Source: Pseudomonas sp. B20(2017)
Lineage (GTDB): Bacteria > Pseudomonadota > Gammaproteobacteria > Pseudomonadales > Pseudomonadaceae
DNA: 64,000 nt
Direction: 5' to 3'
NCBI RefSeq assembly: GCF_002113125.1
Contig: NZ_NEJP01000006.1
Location: forward strand, 124,001 to 188,000
In this document: piece by piece, positions 26,479-34,867 of the stretch
How the letters are laid out: each line of letters starts with the position of its first letter
Position numbering within the stretch: the first letter of the stretch is position 1
Notes under the pieces: model-generated
The model's input: only the letters and a program-made list of their open reading frames with translations
Databases searched by the model: none
Told to the model about the DNA's origin: nothing
Made by a program: the position numbers and the translations under genes

Positions 26479-28083
26479 TCAGCGCGGCTTCTCCGGTTTG
26501 TAGCCCAGACGCAATCCACCCCAGTGGCGTCCCTTGACGATGATAGGCACCGACAGGTCGTGCATCAGTTCGCCGGTATCGCGGGTGTAAGTCTGCAACA
26601 GCACCGGTTGCTGATGGCTGCCGCAACGGATACCGGTGCGGTCGGCGAATTTGCGTTTGGTGCGGTTGTTGACGGTATCGACCTGCACATCTCCGGTCAG
26701 CGGTTGGCTGAACGCTTGATTGTGGGTCGGCACGTAACCCTGCTGCGTACAGGCGATGGCGAACACCAGACCTTCGTGGCGCGGCAGCAACGGTTCCTGA
26801 ATCGCCGGCAGCACCTGATCGGTGTAGCGGTCGAAACGGGTCTGGAACTTGGCGGGCTGGGTGTCGGGAATCGGCTGATACTGGCGGTCGAACAGGTCTT
26901 CAAGACTGATGCGCCCTTGCTCGACGTCAGCCTCGAAGCGCGCGGCAATCTGGCTGGCCCCTTCGCGGGCGAGGTCGTAGATGCGCTGGTGATAGTCATC
27001 CAGCCCGACCTCGGCCAAGCGTTCGCTGATGGTTTCTGCCTGCCCTTCCATCTGCACGGCCGCTTCGGCCAGGCGACGAGTCTGTTGGTCGCTGATCGCC
27101 AGATCGCTGCGCATCTGCTCGATGGCGGTGAACAGACTGTCGAGCTGTTCACGATTGGTTTCCGCGCCTCGGGCGATTTCGCCAACCTGGGTTTCCACCC
27201 CGGCCGCCAGTCGCGCAATGTTTTCCAGGTGCTGACCGGTGTGTTCGACCTGCTCGACGCCGGTGTGCAAATCGTCAGAGAGCTGGCGGATTTGCTCCAC
27301 CACCTGCGCCGTGCGTTGCTGGATGTCGGCGACCATCTCGCCCACTTCGCCGGTGGCTGTCGCGGTTCGGGCAGCCAGACCGCGCACTTCATCCGCCACC
27401 ACGGCAAAACCACGACCGTGCTCGCCGGCCCGGGCCGCTTCTATCGCGGCGTTCAATGCCAGCAGATTGGTCTGGCTGGCGATGGACTGAATCACCAGCG
27501 TCACGCGTTGAATGTCATCGCTGCGCTGGCTCAAGGCTTCGATCAGTTCACGGCTGGCATTGGCGCGCTGGCTGAGCTGATGCATGCGCGAGATCGAATC
27601 CACCAGTTCGGCGCGCCCCGCCGCGCTGCTGTGATGGGCTTCGCTGGCAGCGCCCAATGCCTCGCGGCTGAGCTGCGAAGTGGCCTGCTCAGTGGCGATC
27701 ATGACTTCAGCGTTGTTGACGATCTGCGCGGCGGCGTCGAGTTGCGATTGCAGCTTGCCGGCCAGCTCCTTGACGGAAAACGCCACGCCAGCGGCTGACA
27801 GCGCGTTATGACTGGTGGTGTAGGAAAGGTCGCGAGTCAGCTCGGACATCGCGTTGCTGCTATCGACCGGTTGCGTATCGGGGACGGCCCGGGAACGCAG
27901 GCGCGGCAGCCAGATGATCAGTACCGCCAGCGGCATGCCGACGTACAAGGGCCACTCGCCCAGAGTCATCCCGGTCAGCAACAGCATCAGGGCGATGCTT
28001 TGCAAGGTCGGCGTCAGCCAGCGATTCTTCGGCAAAACAACTGGTGCAGGCAGAGCCGCAACCAGAGATCCATCTCTCGTCAT
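26479..28083 (-). CDS. Methyl-accepting chemotaxis protein with C-terminal sensor domain
   Basis: 534 residues. Two closely spaced membrane helices occupy residues about 23-60, with no periplasmic domain and no evident HAMP. The cytoplasmic signalling hairpin has its tip at [20 protein letters not shown] and [13 protein letters not shown] (residues about 200-245). After it comes an extra domain of about 130 residues (FDRQYQPIP to the end) with [16 protein letters not shown] and [20 protein letters not shown], which has the look of a PAS/Cache-like ligand domain placed after the signalling part. It would signal through CheA/CheW elsewhere in the genome. Confidence 0.9.
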   Translation of the reverse strand: MTRDGSLVAALPAPVVLPKNRWLTPTLQSIALMLLLTGMTLGEWPLYVGMPLAVLIIWLPRLRSRAVPDTQPVDSSNAMSELTRDLSYTTSHNALSAAGVAFSVKELAGKLQSQLDAAAQIVNNAEVMIATEQATSQLSREALGAASEAHHSSAAGRAELVDSISRMHQLSQRANASRELIEALSQRSDDIQRVTLVIQSIASQTNLLALNAAIEAARAGEHGRGFAVVADEVRGLAARTATATGEVGEMVADIQQRTAQVVEQIRQLSDDLHTGVEQVEHTGQHLENIARLAAGVETQVGEIARGAETNREQLDSLFTAIEQMRSDLAISDQQTRRLAEAAVQMEGQAETISERLAEVGLDDYHQRIYDLAREGASQIAARFEADVEQGRISLEDLFDRQYQPIPDTQPAKFQTRFDRYTDQVLPAIQEPLLPRHEGLVFAIACTQQGYVPTHNQAFSQPLTGDVQVDTVNNRTKRKFADRTGIRCGSHQQPVLLQTYTRDTGELMHDLSVPIIVKGRHWGGLRLGYKPEKPR

Positions 28084-28221
28084 TTTGTAACCCCACGCTT
28101 GTTCTCATTGTTGTGACTGCATTAAACGCCACTACAACGCCATTATCCATGGTCCGTTAGTCGTGGGTCTGTGGCAGGTCAATGGAATGGCGCGGGGACT
28201 TTCCGGCAGACGAGAAAAAGC

Positions 28222-28275
28222 AAAGATCGCAGCCTTTTGCAGCTTCCGGAGAAACTGCAAAAGGCTGCGATCTTT
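28222..28275. repeat. Perfect inverted repeat (REP-like hairpin)
   Basis: A 21-bp arm (AAAGATCGCAGCCTTTTGCAG at 28222-28242, read in two halves) is repeated in inverse at 28255-28275 around a 12-nt loop. The GATCGCAGCC core is a known style of pseudomonad intergenic repeat. It lies 36 bp beyond the 3' end of the DksA-like gene (end 28312, minus strand) and could act as its terminator. Confidence 0.8.
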
Positions 28276-28311
28276 TCGCGACGACCCGCATTGAAGGGGT
28301 CGCCTCAGGAA

Positions 28312-28716
28312 TCAGGCCTGACGCTGGTGCTTGTCGATCTGCTCGTGACGCTCTTGAGCTTCGATGCAGTACTTGGTGGTCGGGCTGATCAGCAGGCGTT
28401 TCAGGCCGATCGGCTCGCCGCTGTCGTCGCACCAGCCAAAGCTGTCTTCCTTGATACGCTCAAGGGCCTGCTCGAGTTGCGGCAGCATGCGCTGGTCGCG
28501 ATCGATCGCGTTTACCAGCCAGGTGCGCTCTTCTTCCACCGATGCGGCGTCCGCCGGGTCAGCCGGGGTGTCCAGGCTTTCGATGGCAATACGGTTCTGC
28601 TCAATGCGCTCATGGGTTTCGACTTTCATGTTCTGCAACAGCTCTTGAAAGAAAGCGTGTTGCTCGGCATTCATGTAGTCATCTGCCGGCATGGCCAGCA
28701 ACTTGTCCTTTGTCAT
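28312..28716 (-). CDS. dksA: DksA-family RNA polymerase-binding protein with incomplete zinc finger (DksA2-like)
   Basis: 134 residues: an N-terminal helix, a coiled-coil (residues about 30-100, with the tip segment DTPADPADAASVEEE carrying the acidic residues that enter the secondary channel of RNA polymerase) and a C-terminal globular part. The usual four-cysteine zinc site is reduced to C-x2-S-x17-C-x2-A. This pattern resembles the zinc-independent DksA2 of P. aeruginosa, which replaces DksA under zinc limitation. It should modulate rRNA and amino acid promoters together with (p)ppGpp. No Zur box was recognised upstream. Confidence 0.88.
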   Translation of the reverse strand: MTKDKLLAMPADDYMNAEQHAFFQELLQNMKVETHERIEQNRIAIESLDTPADPADAASVEEERTWLVNAIDRDQRMLPQLEQALERIKEDSFGWCDDSGEPIGLKRLLISPTTKYCIEAQERHEQIDKHQRQA

Positions 28717-29125
28717 TGATATCTCTATAAAAAACGTGCATTAAGGCGAATTAGGGAGCGTTCCGGCGAACCGCCTGCGGTCATCGGAAAGGCATCGTTT
28801 ATTGCAAACGCCACCCGGCACTCAATTTACGAAGGGGCGGCAGTCTAAGGCCCGTTTGAGGCCTCAGCAACTGTAAATACCGGGAATTTGTCCGACAAGG
28901 CTCGGAAACTGCTCTGACACAAGCTTCACAGCGCTCATCGGAGTGCGTTTATAGCAAGAAATTCAGTCGAGCGGCTGTATATAGAAGACAAACGTCGGAC
29001 GAGCGGCGCTTTGTCGCAATTCGTTACGGTCGGTCACCGCAAAACCCACCCCTCGCAAAGACTGACAAATCCCCCCAACCTCGGCTACGTTATGCCCTCC
29101 CCGGTTCGACTTGAAGGAACGCGTC
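28717..29125. other. 409-bp intergenic region between divergent genes
   Basis: It separates the DksA-like gene (minus) from the GST gene (plus) and must hold both promoters. I see a 10-bp palindrome TGAGGCCTCA at 28857-28866 and C-rich tracts near 29065, but no convincing small gene, RNA gene or repeat. Confidence 0.5.
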
Positions 29126-29731
29126 ATGAAACTGATCGGCATGTTGGACTCCCCTTACGTGCGCCGCGTGGCGATCTCCGCCAAATGCCTGGGGATCGAA
29201 CTGGAACACGACCCGGTCTCGGTGTTCCGTCACTTCGAGCGTTTCCAGCAGATCAACCCGGTGGTCAAGGCGCCGACCCTGGTACTCGATGACGGCGAAG
29301 TGCTGATCGACTCGACCCTGATCCTCGACTATCTCGAAGCCCTGTCCGGCAAAACCCTGCTGCCAACCGACCTGCCGCAACGGGTCAAAGCCCTGCGCCT
29401 GATCGGCCTCGGCCTCGCCGCCTGCGAAAAAGCCGTGCAGCTCTACTACGAACGCAACCTGCGCCCGGCCGACATTCAATACCAGCCGTGGGTCGAACGC
29501 GTCGAAGGTCAACTCGCCGCCGCCTTCACCGCCCTCGAACACGAACTCGAAAAACACCCATTGCCCACCGACAGCCCGCTCCAGCAGGACGGCATCACCC
29601 TCGCCGTCGCCTGGAGCTTCACCGGCCTCGTCGTCCCCGACCAGATCGACGCGGAGCGCTTCCCGCGCGTCGCCCAATACACCGCGTACGCCGAAAACAC
29701 CCAGGCGTTCATCAGCACCCCGATGACCTGA
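29126..29731 (+). CDS. Glutathione S-transferase family protein
   Basis: 201 residues: thioredoxin-like N-domain (MKLIGMLDSPYVRRVAISAKCLGI; cis-Pro in VVKAPTLVLDDG; ESR-like DSTLILDYLE) and an all-helical C-domain. The residue after SP in the active-site loop is Tyr instead of the usual Cys or Ser pair, which is common in bacterial GSTs. ATG 29126 follows GAAGGAACGCGTC; five residues earlier is an unsupported start. It lies 2 bp before alkC, so the two are probably one operon for detoxification and alkylation damage. Confidence 0.9.
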   Translation: MKLIGMLDSPYVRRVAISAKCLGIELEHDPVSVFRHFERFQQINPVVKAPTLVLDDGEVLIDSTLILDYLEALSGKTLLPTDLPQRVKALRLIGLGLAACEKAVQLYYERNLRPADIQYQPWVERVEGQLAAAFTALEHELEKHPLPTDSPLQQDGITLAVAWSFTGLVVPDQIDAERFPRVAQYTAYAENTQAFISTPMT

Positions 29732-29733
29732 CC

Positions 29734-30837
29734 ATGAGCGCCAACGAAACCGCCGCCCCGGCCCTGAAAGAAATCTTCAACGCCGAACGCCTGCAACACA
29801 TCGCCACTGAAATGAGCGCCGTGTATCCGGCGTTCAAGGCCAAGGCGTTTCTTAAACACGTCAACGAAGGCCTCGCCGACCTCTCCGTCATGCAACGCAT
29901 GGCCCGCGTCAGCGAAAGCCTGCACGCGGTGCTGCCGCTGGATTACGCAGATTCCCTCGCTGTGCTGCGCGAACTTGCCCCGCGACTGAACAGCGGCTTC
30001 GTCAGCATGTGCCTGCCGCACTACGTCGCGAGCTACGGCGCGCACGCGTTCGACACCTCGATGGAAGCCCTGAAGTACTTCACCACCTTCGGCTCCTCCG
30101 AATTCGCCATCCGCCACTTCCTGCGCAGCGACCTGGAACGCTCGCTGGAACTGATGCACGACTGGGCGCGTGACGAAAACCATCACGTCCGCCGCCTCGC
30201 CAGCGAAGGCAGCCGCCCTCGCCTGCCGTGGTCATTTCGACTGGAACCGGTGCAGGCTGATCCGCTGTTGGCTGCCGGAATTCTTGACCGGTTGAAGGCG
30301 GATGAAAGTTTGTACGTGCGCAAGTCCGTGGCGAATCATTTGAACGACGTGACGAAAGAGCATCCGGAGTGGGTGCTGGATACGGTTGAGGGATGGTCGC
30401 TGGAGAACAAACACACGGCGTGGATTGCCAAACATGCGTTGCGGAGTTTGATCAAACAGGGGGATTTGCGGGCGCTCACTGTGATCGGTGCAGGGGCCAA
30501 GGCTGAGGTTGAGTTGCTGGATGTGAAGGTGGAACCGGCGGTTGTGCGGCTTGGGGAGACGATCACTTTGTCGTTTACCGTGCGATCGTTGGTGCCAGCT
30601 GAACAGCGGCTGGTGATTGATTATGCGATTGACTATGTGAAGGCGAATGGCGGGACGTCGGCGAAGGTTTTCAAGTTGAAGACGTTGGAGTTGGCGGGGT
30701 TTGGGAGTGAGATTGTGGCGCGGCGGCAGGTGATTAAGGATTTCACTACGCGCAAGCACTATGCGGGGGTACATGCGGTGCATGTGGTGCTTAATGGGGA
30801 GCGGTTGGGGAGTACAGCGGTTGACATCGATTTTTGA
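29734..30837 (+). CDS. alkC: DNA glycosylase AlkC (HEAT-like repeats plus Ig-like domain)
   Basis: 367 residues. Residues about 1-250 form helical HEAT-like repeats with TFGSSEFAIRHFL, DENHHVRRLASEGSRPRLPW and KHTAWIAKHALRSLIKQG. The C-terminal part (about 260-367; VELLDVKVEPAVVRLGETI to STAVDIDF) is a beta-sandwich like the Ig-like domain described for Pseudomonas fluorescens AlkC. AlkC removes cationic alkylated bases such as 3-methylcytosine and 1-methyladenine without flipping the base. It follows the GST by 2 bp. Codon choice changes from C-ending to G/T-ending codons after about base 30240. Confidence 0.9.
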   Translation: MSANETAAPALKEIFNAERLQHIATEMSAVYPAFKAKAFLKHVNEGLADLSVMQRMARVSESLHAVLPLDYADSLAVLRELAPRLNSGFVSMCLPHYVASYGAHAFDTSMEALKYFTTFGSSEFAIRHFLRSDLERSLELMHDWARDENHHVRRLASEGSRPRLPWSFRLEPVQADPLLAAGILDRLKADESLYVRKSVANHLNDVTKEHPEWVLDTVEGWSLENKHTAWIAKHALRSLIKQGDLRALTVIGAGAKAEVELLDVKVEPAVVRLGETITLSFTVRSLVPAEQRLVIDYAIDYVKANGGTSAKVFKLKTLELAGFGSEIVARRQVIKDFTTRKHYAGVHAVHVVLNGERLGSTAVDIDF

Positions 30838-30909
30838 CGGACTGAAAGATTCTCTCTGACGTTGCTCTCGTACGTGGACTAGCCAACAAAAAAATCCAAG
30901 AACCTGGCC

Positions 30910-31149
30910 ATGAAGCTTAAACAAATAGTCGATTGCTTTTTTAAATATGCGATTGAACGGAGAAATCCGTATAGCAGCTTCCCCCTTACCACTGAAATCG
31001 ATGAGTTTGGCGGGCCGTATGTTGAAATTTCCGACTCAGGAAAACTGGCTATCGTTGCGCGAGATCGCGGTTATGAAGTGTTGAGAAAAGAGACAACATC
31101 ACCAGAGGAGCTGGCTAAATGGGTGTATGAAATGTTCAACAAGAGATAA
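30910..31149 (+). CDS. Small protein resembling immunity proteins (Imm63-like)
   Basis: 79 residues from an AT-richer stretch. The order DEFGGPYVEISDSGKLAIVARDRGYE followed by TTSPEELAKWVYEMF recalls the Imm63 family of toxin immunity proteins, which share a PY.E...G.....ERG.E pattern and a final helix. No toxin gene lies next to it, so it would be an orphan immunity gene of the kind left at polymorphic-toxin and T6SS loci. The assignment rests on pattern resemblance only. The ribosome site is weak. Confidence 0.6.
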   Translation: MKLKQIVDCFFKYAIERRNPYSSFPLTTEIDEFGGPYVEISDSGKLAIVARDRGYEVLRKETTSPEELAKWVYEMFNKR

Positions 31150-31292
31150 AACTTCACACCTATGCGTCATTCCGACTAATCCAACTCGACGTTTTCAACT
31201 CTTCGCAACCGATCAAAAATTTACGACTTTACTTTCTGACTGATTTTGACCAAAAGTATCTAAACACGCTTGGCACCCCTTCACAGCCGGCT

Positions 31293-31592
31293 TCAGGCGG
31301 GAAGGAAGGTCAAACTGTCAAGATTGATCTCGGCGTAAGAACCTATATCCCCCTTGTAAAGCGAGACCCTGGACACGCCCAGCTCGGACTGTAAAAGCTC
31401 GACTAACGTTCTTAGCTTTTTGTTTTTAGACATCGACGTCGGACGCACTACCGCTGCCTGTCCGGGTTCGTCATCGTAAATCCTGATCAGAAACATATCC
31501 TCTTCGCTCTGTATTTCGTAGTTATAACCACGATACTCATACCCGAGGTCGTGGTCGACGTCATCAAAGCGAGTAACTTTTATTATCTTCAA
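31293..31592 (-). CDS. Hypothetical small protein, possibly immunity-related
   Basis: 99 residues, starting at TTG 31592 with GGATG about 8 nt upstream. It is rich in Asp, Glu and Tyr (GYEYRGYNYEIQSEEDMFLIRIYDD) and beta-strand-like, with one helix (KNKKLRTLVELLQSELGVS). AT-richer than the core genome. Lying between an immunity-like gene and the DUF2931/DUF2235 pair, it could be another immunity or accessory protein. No family recognised. Confidence 0.55.
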   Translation of the reverse strand: MKIIKVTRFDDVDHDLGYEYRGYNYEIQSEEDMFLIRIYDDEPGQAAVVRPTSMSKNKKLRTLVELLQSELGVSRVSLYKGDIGSYAEINLDSLTFLPA

Positions 31593-31709
31593 AGTGGCAT
31601 CCAGTATCCGATCACTATAGAAGGATCATTTCAAAAATAAAAATGGGGACGCATCTATTTATCAAAATACCCACCCTGTATCTTTCCGACTCGCCTCCAT
31701 TTTCAAGAA

Positions 31710-32366
31710 TTACCAACTGCCATACGGAATGCCAAATTTCTCGATGTAGCGCTTGGACTTTTCACTGACCGGATAAGCGTAACGTCCTTCGTTCTTGCCC
31801 TGACTTGGCCCTAACGGCTCGATCTCTGCTTGCGCCCGAGCGACCTTGATCGCCTTATGACACGAGTCTTTAACCCAAGCCTGCACCACCCCGCCGGGCG
31901 CCAGCCCCAAGTAAACCGACGCCATAAACCGCGCCTCTCGTTCAGGTGTTTGCGGGCAACGTTTGCTGGTGGACTCCACCATCAATTGTCTGGCGTGTTC
32001 TGGAATATCCACCCAGGCTTGCCAGGTTTTCTTTTCAACGATTGACTGCCATCGAACATATATCCGAACGGGAAGATCGGCACCCACTACTCGTTTCCCG
32101 CTGCCGTCCACTATTGACCAGCCGCGAGCCGACTCGGTGCCGTCCTCTGGCTCGCCACCGGCTGCGGAGCCGCCATTGGCCTTGAAGTAGACCTTGCCGG
32201 TAACGTCCTGCACAGAACTGTCCTCCACCCAAACCTGCATGTAATCAGGTTCGATGAATGCCAATTCCCACCATTCGGATTTGGGGTCGTTTTTACCTGA
32301 TAGAGCGTCAGCAGACTGGCAGCCAGCCATGAACAACGCGCAAAACAGGGTGACAAGTAATTTCAT
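31710..32366 (-). CDS. DUF2931 lipoprotein, probable immunity partner of the DUF2235 effector
   Basis: 218 residues. The N-terminus MKLLVTLFCALFMAGC is a lipoprotein signal with the lipobox Cys at residue 16, so the protein should be anchored facing the periplasm. The body has DUF2931 features (WWELAFIEPDYMQVWVEDS, VYLGLAPGGVVQAWVKD). DUF2931 proteins are typically encoded beside T6SS lipase effectors and are thought to neutralise them in the periplasm. Here it overlaps the effector stop/start by 1 nt (ATG 32366), indicating coupled synthesis. Confidence 0.82.
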   Translation of the reverse strand: MKLLVTLFCALFMAGCQSADALSGKNDPKSEWWELAFIEPDYMQVWVEDSSVQDVTGKVYFKANGGSAAGGEPEDGTESARGWSIVDGSGKRVVGADLPVRIYVRWQSIVEKKTWQAWVDIPEHARQLMVESTSKRCPQTPEREARFMASVYLGLAPGGVVQAWVKDSCHKAIKVARAQAEIEPLGPSQGKNEGRYAYPVSEKSKRYIEKFGIPYGSW

Positions 32367-33907
32367 TACCAGAGCGTCCAGTCAGGTACGTGAGGATGTT
32401 GTACGCGAATCGAGTCTGCGGTAGGAGCATTGATATAGACCGCTCTCATTCCGCTGCCATCTCTGCGGCCAAGGGGATGGTTCCAGTTTGCGGACGTGTG
32501 AATGTACTTCAGTTTCAACAGCCTTTCTTCTTGCGGAGTAACGCTGTAGTCACCCGCCAAGAACCGATCACACAACGCTTGAAGCTCTGAAGGAACAGCC
32601 AATTCCGGTGTATCCGGAATGTCTTTAAAGCGAACACCCTTCTCTTTCGCCAACCGGTGCATCAAGCGCAAGTACACCCGGGAGAGCATGCCACTCACTG
32701 GACGTTTTAGTTGGACGGCGGAGTACACACGCTTCAGGCGTGGGCTGAGCCGATCGTCTAATGCATTCGGCAAGGGCAGCGCGGCGGGTGTGACAATCTC
32801 CAGCTTTTCCGCAGGCCAACCTTTGGCAAGCAACTGGTCCTTCACTATCTCTGCATCACGATAAATCGAGGTTGTCACAACATCAGTATTCTGCGACACG
32901 TCCAAACTTTGCATTGGACTGACGAGTACATTCTCTTGTGCTTCTTCGAGGTAACCACCCCCAAGGTCGGAATGAACTCCCGGTAAAACGATTTCCAAAT
33001 GATCGGGCTTGACGCGACTCAAAGCGAAATTCGCCCGGCATTCATCGCGCGCAGTCAGTTGGACGACATCGCTGAAATAACGACGATCCAAGTACAACCT
33101 GATGCCAGTGGCAACAGGGCTTTTGATATTGCCCAAATTCGACCATCCAGCAATCGAGGGTACGGTGTCGAACAGACCAATGAAGCCCATGTTGATGCTG
33201 CTTTTGTATTGATCATTGAAAGTAGGACTGAAACTTCTCGCACTATTGCGCATCACATCCCCGAGAGGCCCCTGCTTTCCGCGTGCAACTTCATTGGCAA
33301 AATGCCGAGCGGCAGCAGCTCCCCGGCTGAAACCGAACGTATCGAATGTCAGAGAAGTAATTTCGCTCTCAGGATGGCTAGCCAGTACCCCTTCAATACG
33401 CAGTTTGATCTCTGAAAACGAAAGCTGAACACGACCTGCAACCCCCGTCTCACCTCGACCAGTACCAGCCCCAAGCGTGCTGTCCTCCATGCCTGAGCGG
33501 GTACCGATCCCCTCGACATACACCATGCGAAAGGCTTGTTTCTGCGACCCCTCTCCTTCGGCTTTCTGAGGTGCGTAATACAAGTCACTCAGTTTCTGCA
33601 CATTGCTGGTGTCGTTACCGTAGCTGCTATCCGGATCACTCATATACGGCTTGCAACTGGCATCAATGTCCTTAGCCGCAATCGGATGATGAGCACCACA
33701 CAGAAGCCCGGCCGCCGCGTTATTGGCATTATTCCCCGTACCATCGAAGAACACTCCGATCCGCAGGGCAATGCCGATTTTTTCACGAGCCGATGCCGGT
33801 TCCTTCCCGTGTTTCTCGTATTCAGCCCAATGTTGGGCATGAATATCGACGGGGTCGGTTCCTTTGTTGCGATAGTTTTTAGGCGGGTTGGGAATGTAGC
33901 CACTCAA
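32366..33907 (-). CDS. DUF2235 domain phospholipase, Tle1-type T6SS effector
   Basis: 513 residues from TTG 33907, preceded by AGAAGGA and overlapping the stop of an upstream remnant. The DUF2235 core begins IGVFFDGTGNNAN (residues about 50-62), has VEGIGT, the nucleophile elbow GFSRG with Ser194, and PGVHSDLGGGY, which supplies the Asp/His part of the triad. There is no signal peptide, as expected for cargo of a type VI secretion system. Tle1 enzymes hydrolyse membrane phospholipids of rival cells. A DUF2931 lipoprotein follows. VgrG, PAAR and T6SS structural genes are absent here, so it is an outlying effector island. Confidence 0.88.
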   Translation of the reverse strand: MSGYIPNPPKNYRNKGTDPVDIHAQHWAEYEKHGKEPASAREKIGIALRIGVFFDGTGNNANNAAAGLLCGAHHPIAAKDIDASCKPYMSDPDSSYGNDTSNVQKLSDLYYAPQKAEGEGSQKQAFRMVYVEGIGTRSGMEDSTLGAGTGRGETGVAGRVQLSFSEIKLRIEGVLASHPESEITSLTFDTFGFSRGAAAARHFANEVARGKQGPLGDVMRNSARSFSPTFNDQYKSSINMGFIGLFDTVPSIAGWSNLGNIKSPVATGIRLYLDRRYFSDVVQLTARDECRANFALSRVKPDHLEIVLPGVHSDLGGGYLEEAQENVLVSPMQSLDVSQNTDVVTTSIYRDAEIVKDQLLAKGWPAEKLEIVTPAALPLPNALDDRLSPRLKRVYSAVQLKRPVSGMLSRVYLRLMHRLAKEKGVRFKDIPDTPELAVPSELQALCDRFLAGDYSVTPQEERLLKLKYIHTSANWNHPLGRRDGSGMRAVYINAPTADSIRVQHPHVPDWTLW

Positions 33908-34065
33908 TCCTTGATTCCTTCTTCTGATCCTTGAAGAACGGGCCGAAGGGTGACAGCGGAAATCGGGGGGCGCAAGGCGTGGCCGCGTGCCAGCACCTGG
34001 CGCTCTTTCTCCCTGCCTGCAATGGTGGCGCTGAGCCACGAATGATAAGGTTCAGCGTCAAAACC
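33904..34065 (-). pseudogene. Start-less 3' remnant of a gene ending in the DUF2235 start
   Basis: Upstream of the effector, a 53-codon frame (GFDAEPYHSWLSATIAGREK... ending EEGIKD) reads into a TGA that overlaps the effector's TTG (positions 33904-33906). It has plausible protein composition but no ATG, GTG or TTG, and it is cut off by the oppositely oriented gene at 34080. The stop/start overlap shows it once belonged to the same operon, so it is probably the C-terminus of a chaperone, VgrG or similar T6SS gene. The identity is not recognisable. Confidence 0.6.
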
Positions 34066-34079
34066 AGGGACGACACCTC

Positions 34080-34436
34080 GTGCACAAACAATGCCTTGCA
34101 GCAGCCGTAACCTTCGCCATCAGTTTTTCCGCCCTTGCCTCTCCTGTGCCGCAGGAAGAGCTCGAAGAGTGCCAACGAATAGAAAACTCGGCCAAACAGG
34201 TCATGAAAACCAGGCAGCAAGGCGTGCCCATGGCTTCGGTGTTGGAACTGGCCGAAGCGGCAGGTAAGCAGAACGAGTATGTGGGTGAGGTGTTCAAGTC
34301 GTTGATCCGCGAGGCGTACGAGATTCCTCAATACTCAAGCGAGAGCTTGCAGCAGAAAGCGATCAGCGATTTCCATTCCAATTTCTACAAGGCTTGCATC
34401 GTGACGGCGGAAAAGAGAGCAAACGCCAACGGCTGA
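34080..34436 (+). CDS. Small exported hypothetical protein
   Basis: 118 residues from GTG 34080, with a signal peptide (QCLAAAVTFAISFSALA, cleavage before SPVPQ). The mature part is helical and has two cysteines (ELEECQRIENSAKQVM and FYKACIVTAEK) that could form a disulfide. Function unknown; similar short periplasmic proteins are common in pseudomonads. A strong terminator follows its stop. Confidence 0.75.
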   Translation: MHKQCLAAAVTFAISFSALASPVPQEELEECQRIENSAKQVMKTRQQGVPMASVLELAEAAGKQNEYVGEVFKSLIREAYEIPQYSSESLQQKAISDFHSNFYKACIVTAEKRANANG

Positions 34437-34449
34437 GCTTAACGAACAA

Positions 34450-34490
34450 AAAAAGGGAGCAGATTCAGGTAATGAATCTGCTCCCTTTTT
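34450..34490. terminator. Bidirectional rho-independent terminator
   Basis: An 18-bp perfect stem (AAAAAGGGAGCAGATTCA and its inverse) around loop GGTAA, with A and T runs at both ends. It lies between the plus-strand gene ending 34436 and the minus-strand DUF6124 gene ending 34505 and suits both. Confidence 0.95.
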
Positions 34491-34504
34491 ACTGAAGGAC
34501 AGCC

Positions 34505-34867
34505 TTAAGTCTTCAGTTCGACGTTATCCAACGCCTGATTTACCGCCAATTCCCCAAGCATCACAATCTGCGCAATCCCTATCGCGGTCTTACGGTGAGC
34601 GGGCTCCAGCGTGGTCGCAAAGTTGTTCAGCATTTCGCTGGCCGAACCGAGGGATTCACTGGCGTTGGCGAGCAGTGATTCGGTGTCGTACGCCGGATTG
34701 GCCAGGTACATCGGATCGTGTTTGTGGTGACTACCCATGACCCGTTGCTGTGGAGTGAGGTAATGATCGAGTGCGCGTTCGGCGGCTTCGTTCAGGGTTC
34801 GGGAGTCGGGGAATTTGTAGGGTGATACCGGATCGGTTTCCGGGGGATTCGGTGTGGGTTTGATCAT
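34505..34867 (-). CDS. DUF6124 family protein
   Basis: 120 residues starting MIKPTPNPPETDPVSPYKF, with AERALDHYL, the segment DTESLLANASESLGSASEMLNNFA and a C-terminal helix (RKTAIGIAQIVMLGELAVNQAL). This matches DUF6124, a small Pseudomonas-specific family of unknown function. ATG 34867 follows AGGAGTTTCACC. Its upstream region is an unusual multi-hairpin block (34871-35070). Confidence 0.85.
   Translation of the reverse strand: MIKPTPNPPETDPVSPYKFPDSRTLNEAAERALDHYLTPQQRVMGSHHKHDPMYLANPAYDTESLLANASESLGSASEMLNNFATTLEPAHRKTAIGIAQIVMLGELAVNQALDNVELKT

Noticed and set aside
26524..27798. 424-codon plus-strand frame over the chemoreceptor
   Set aside because: Opposite strand of the MCP coding region, with no family features.
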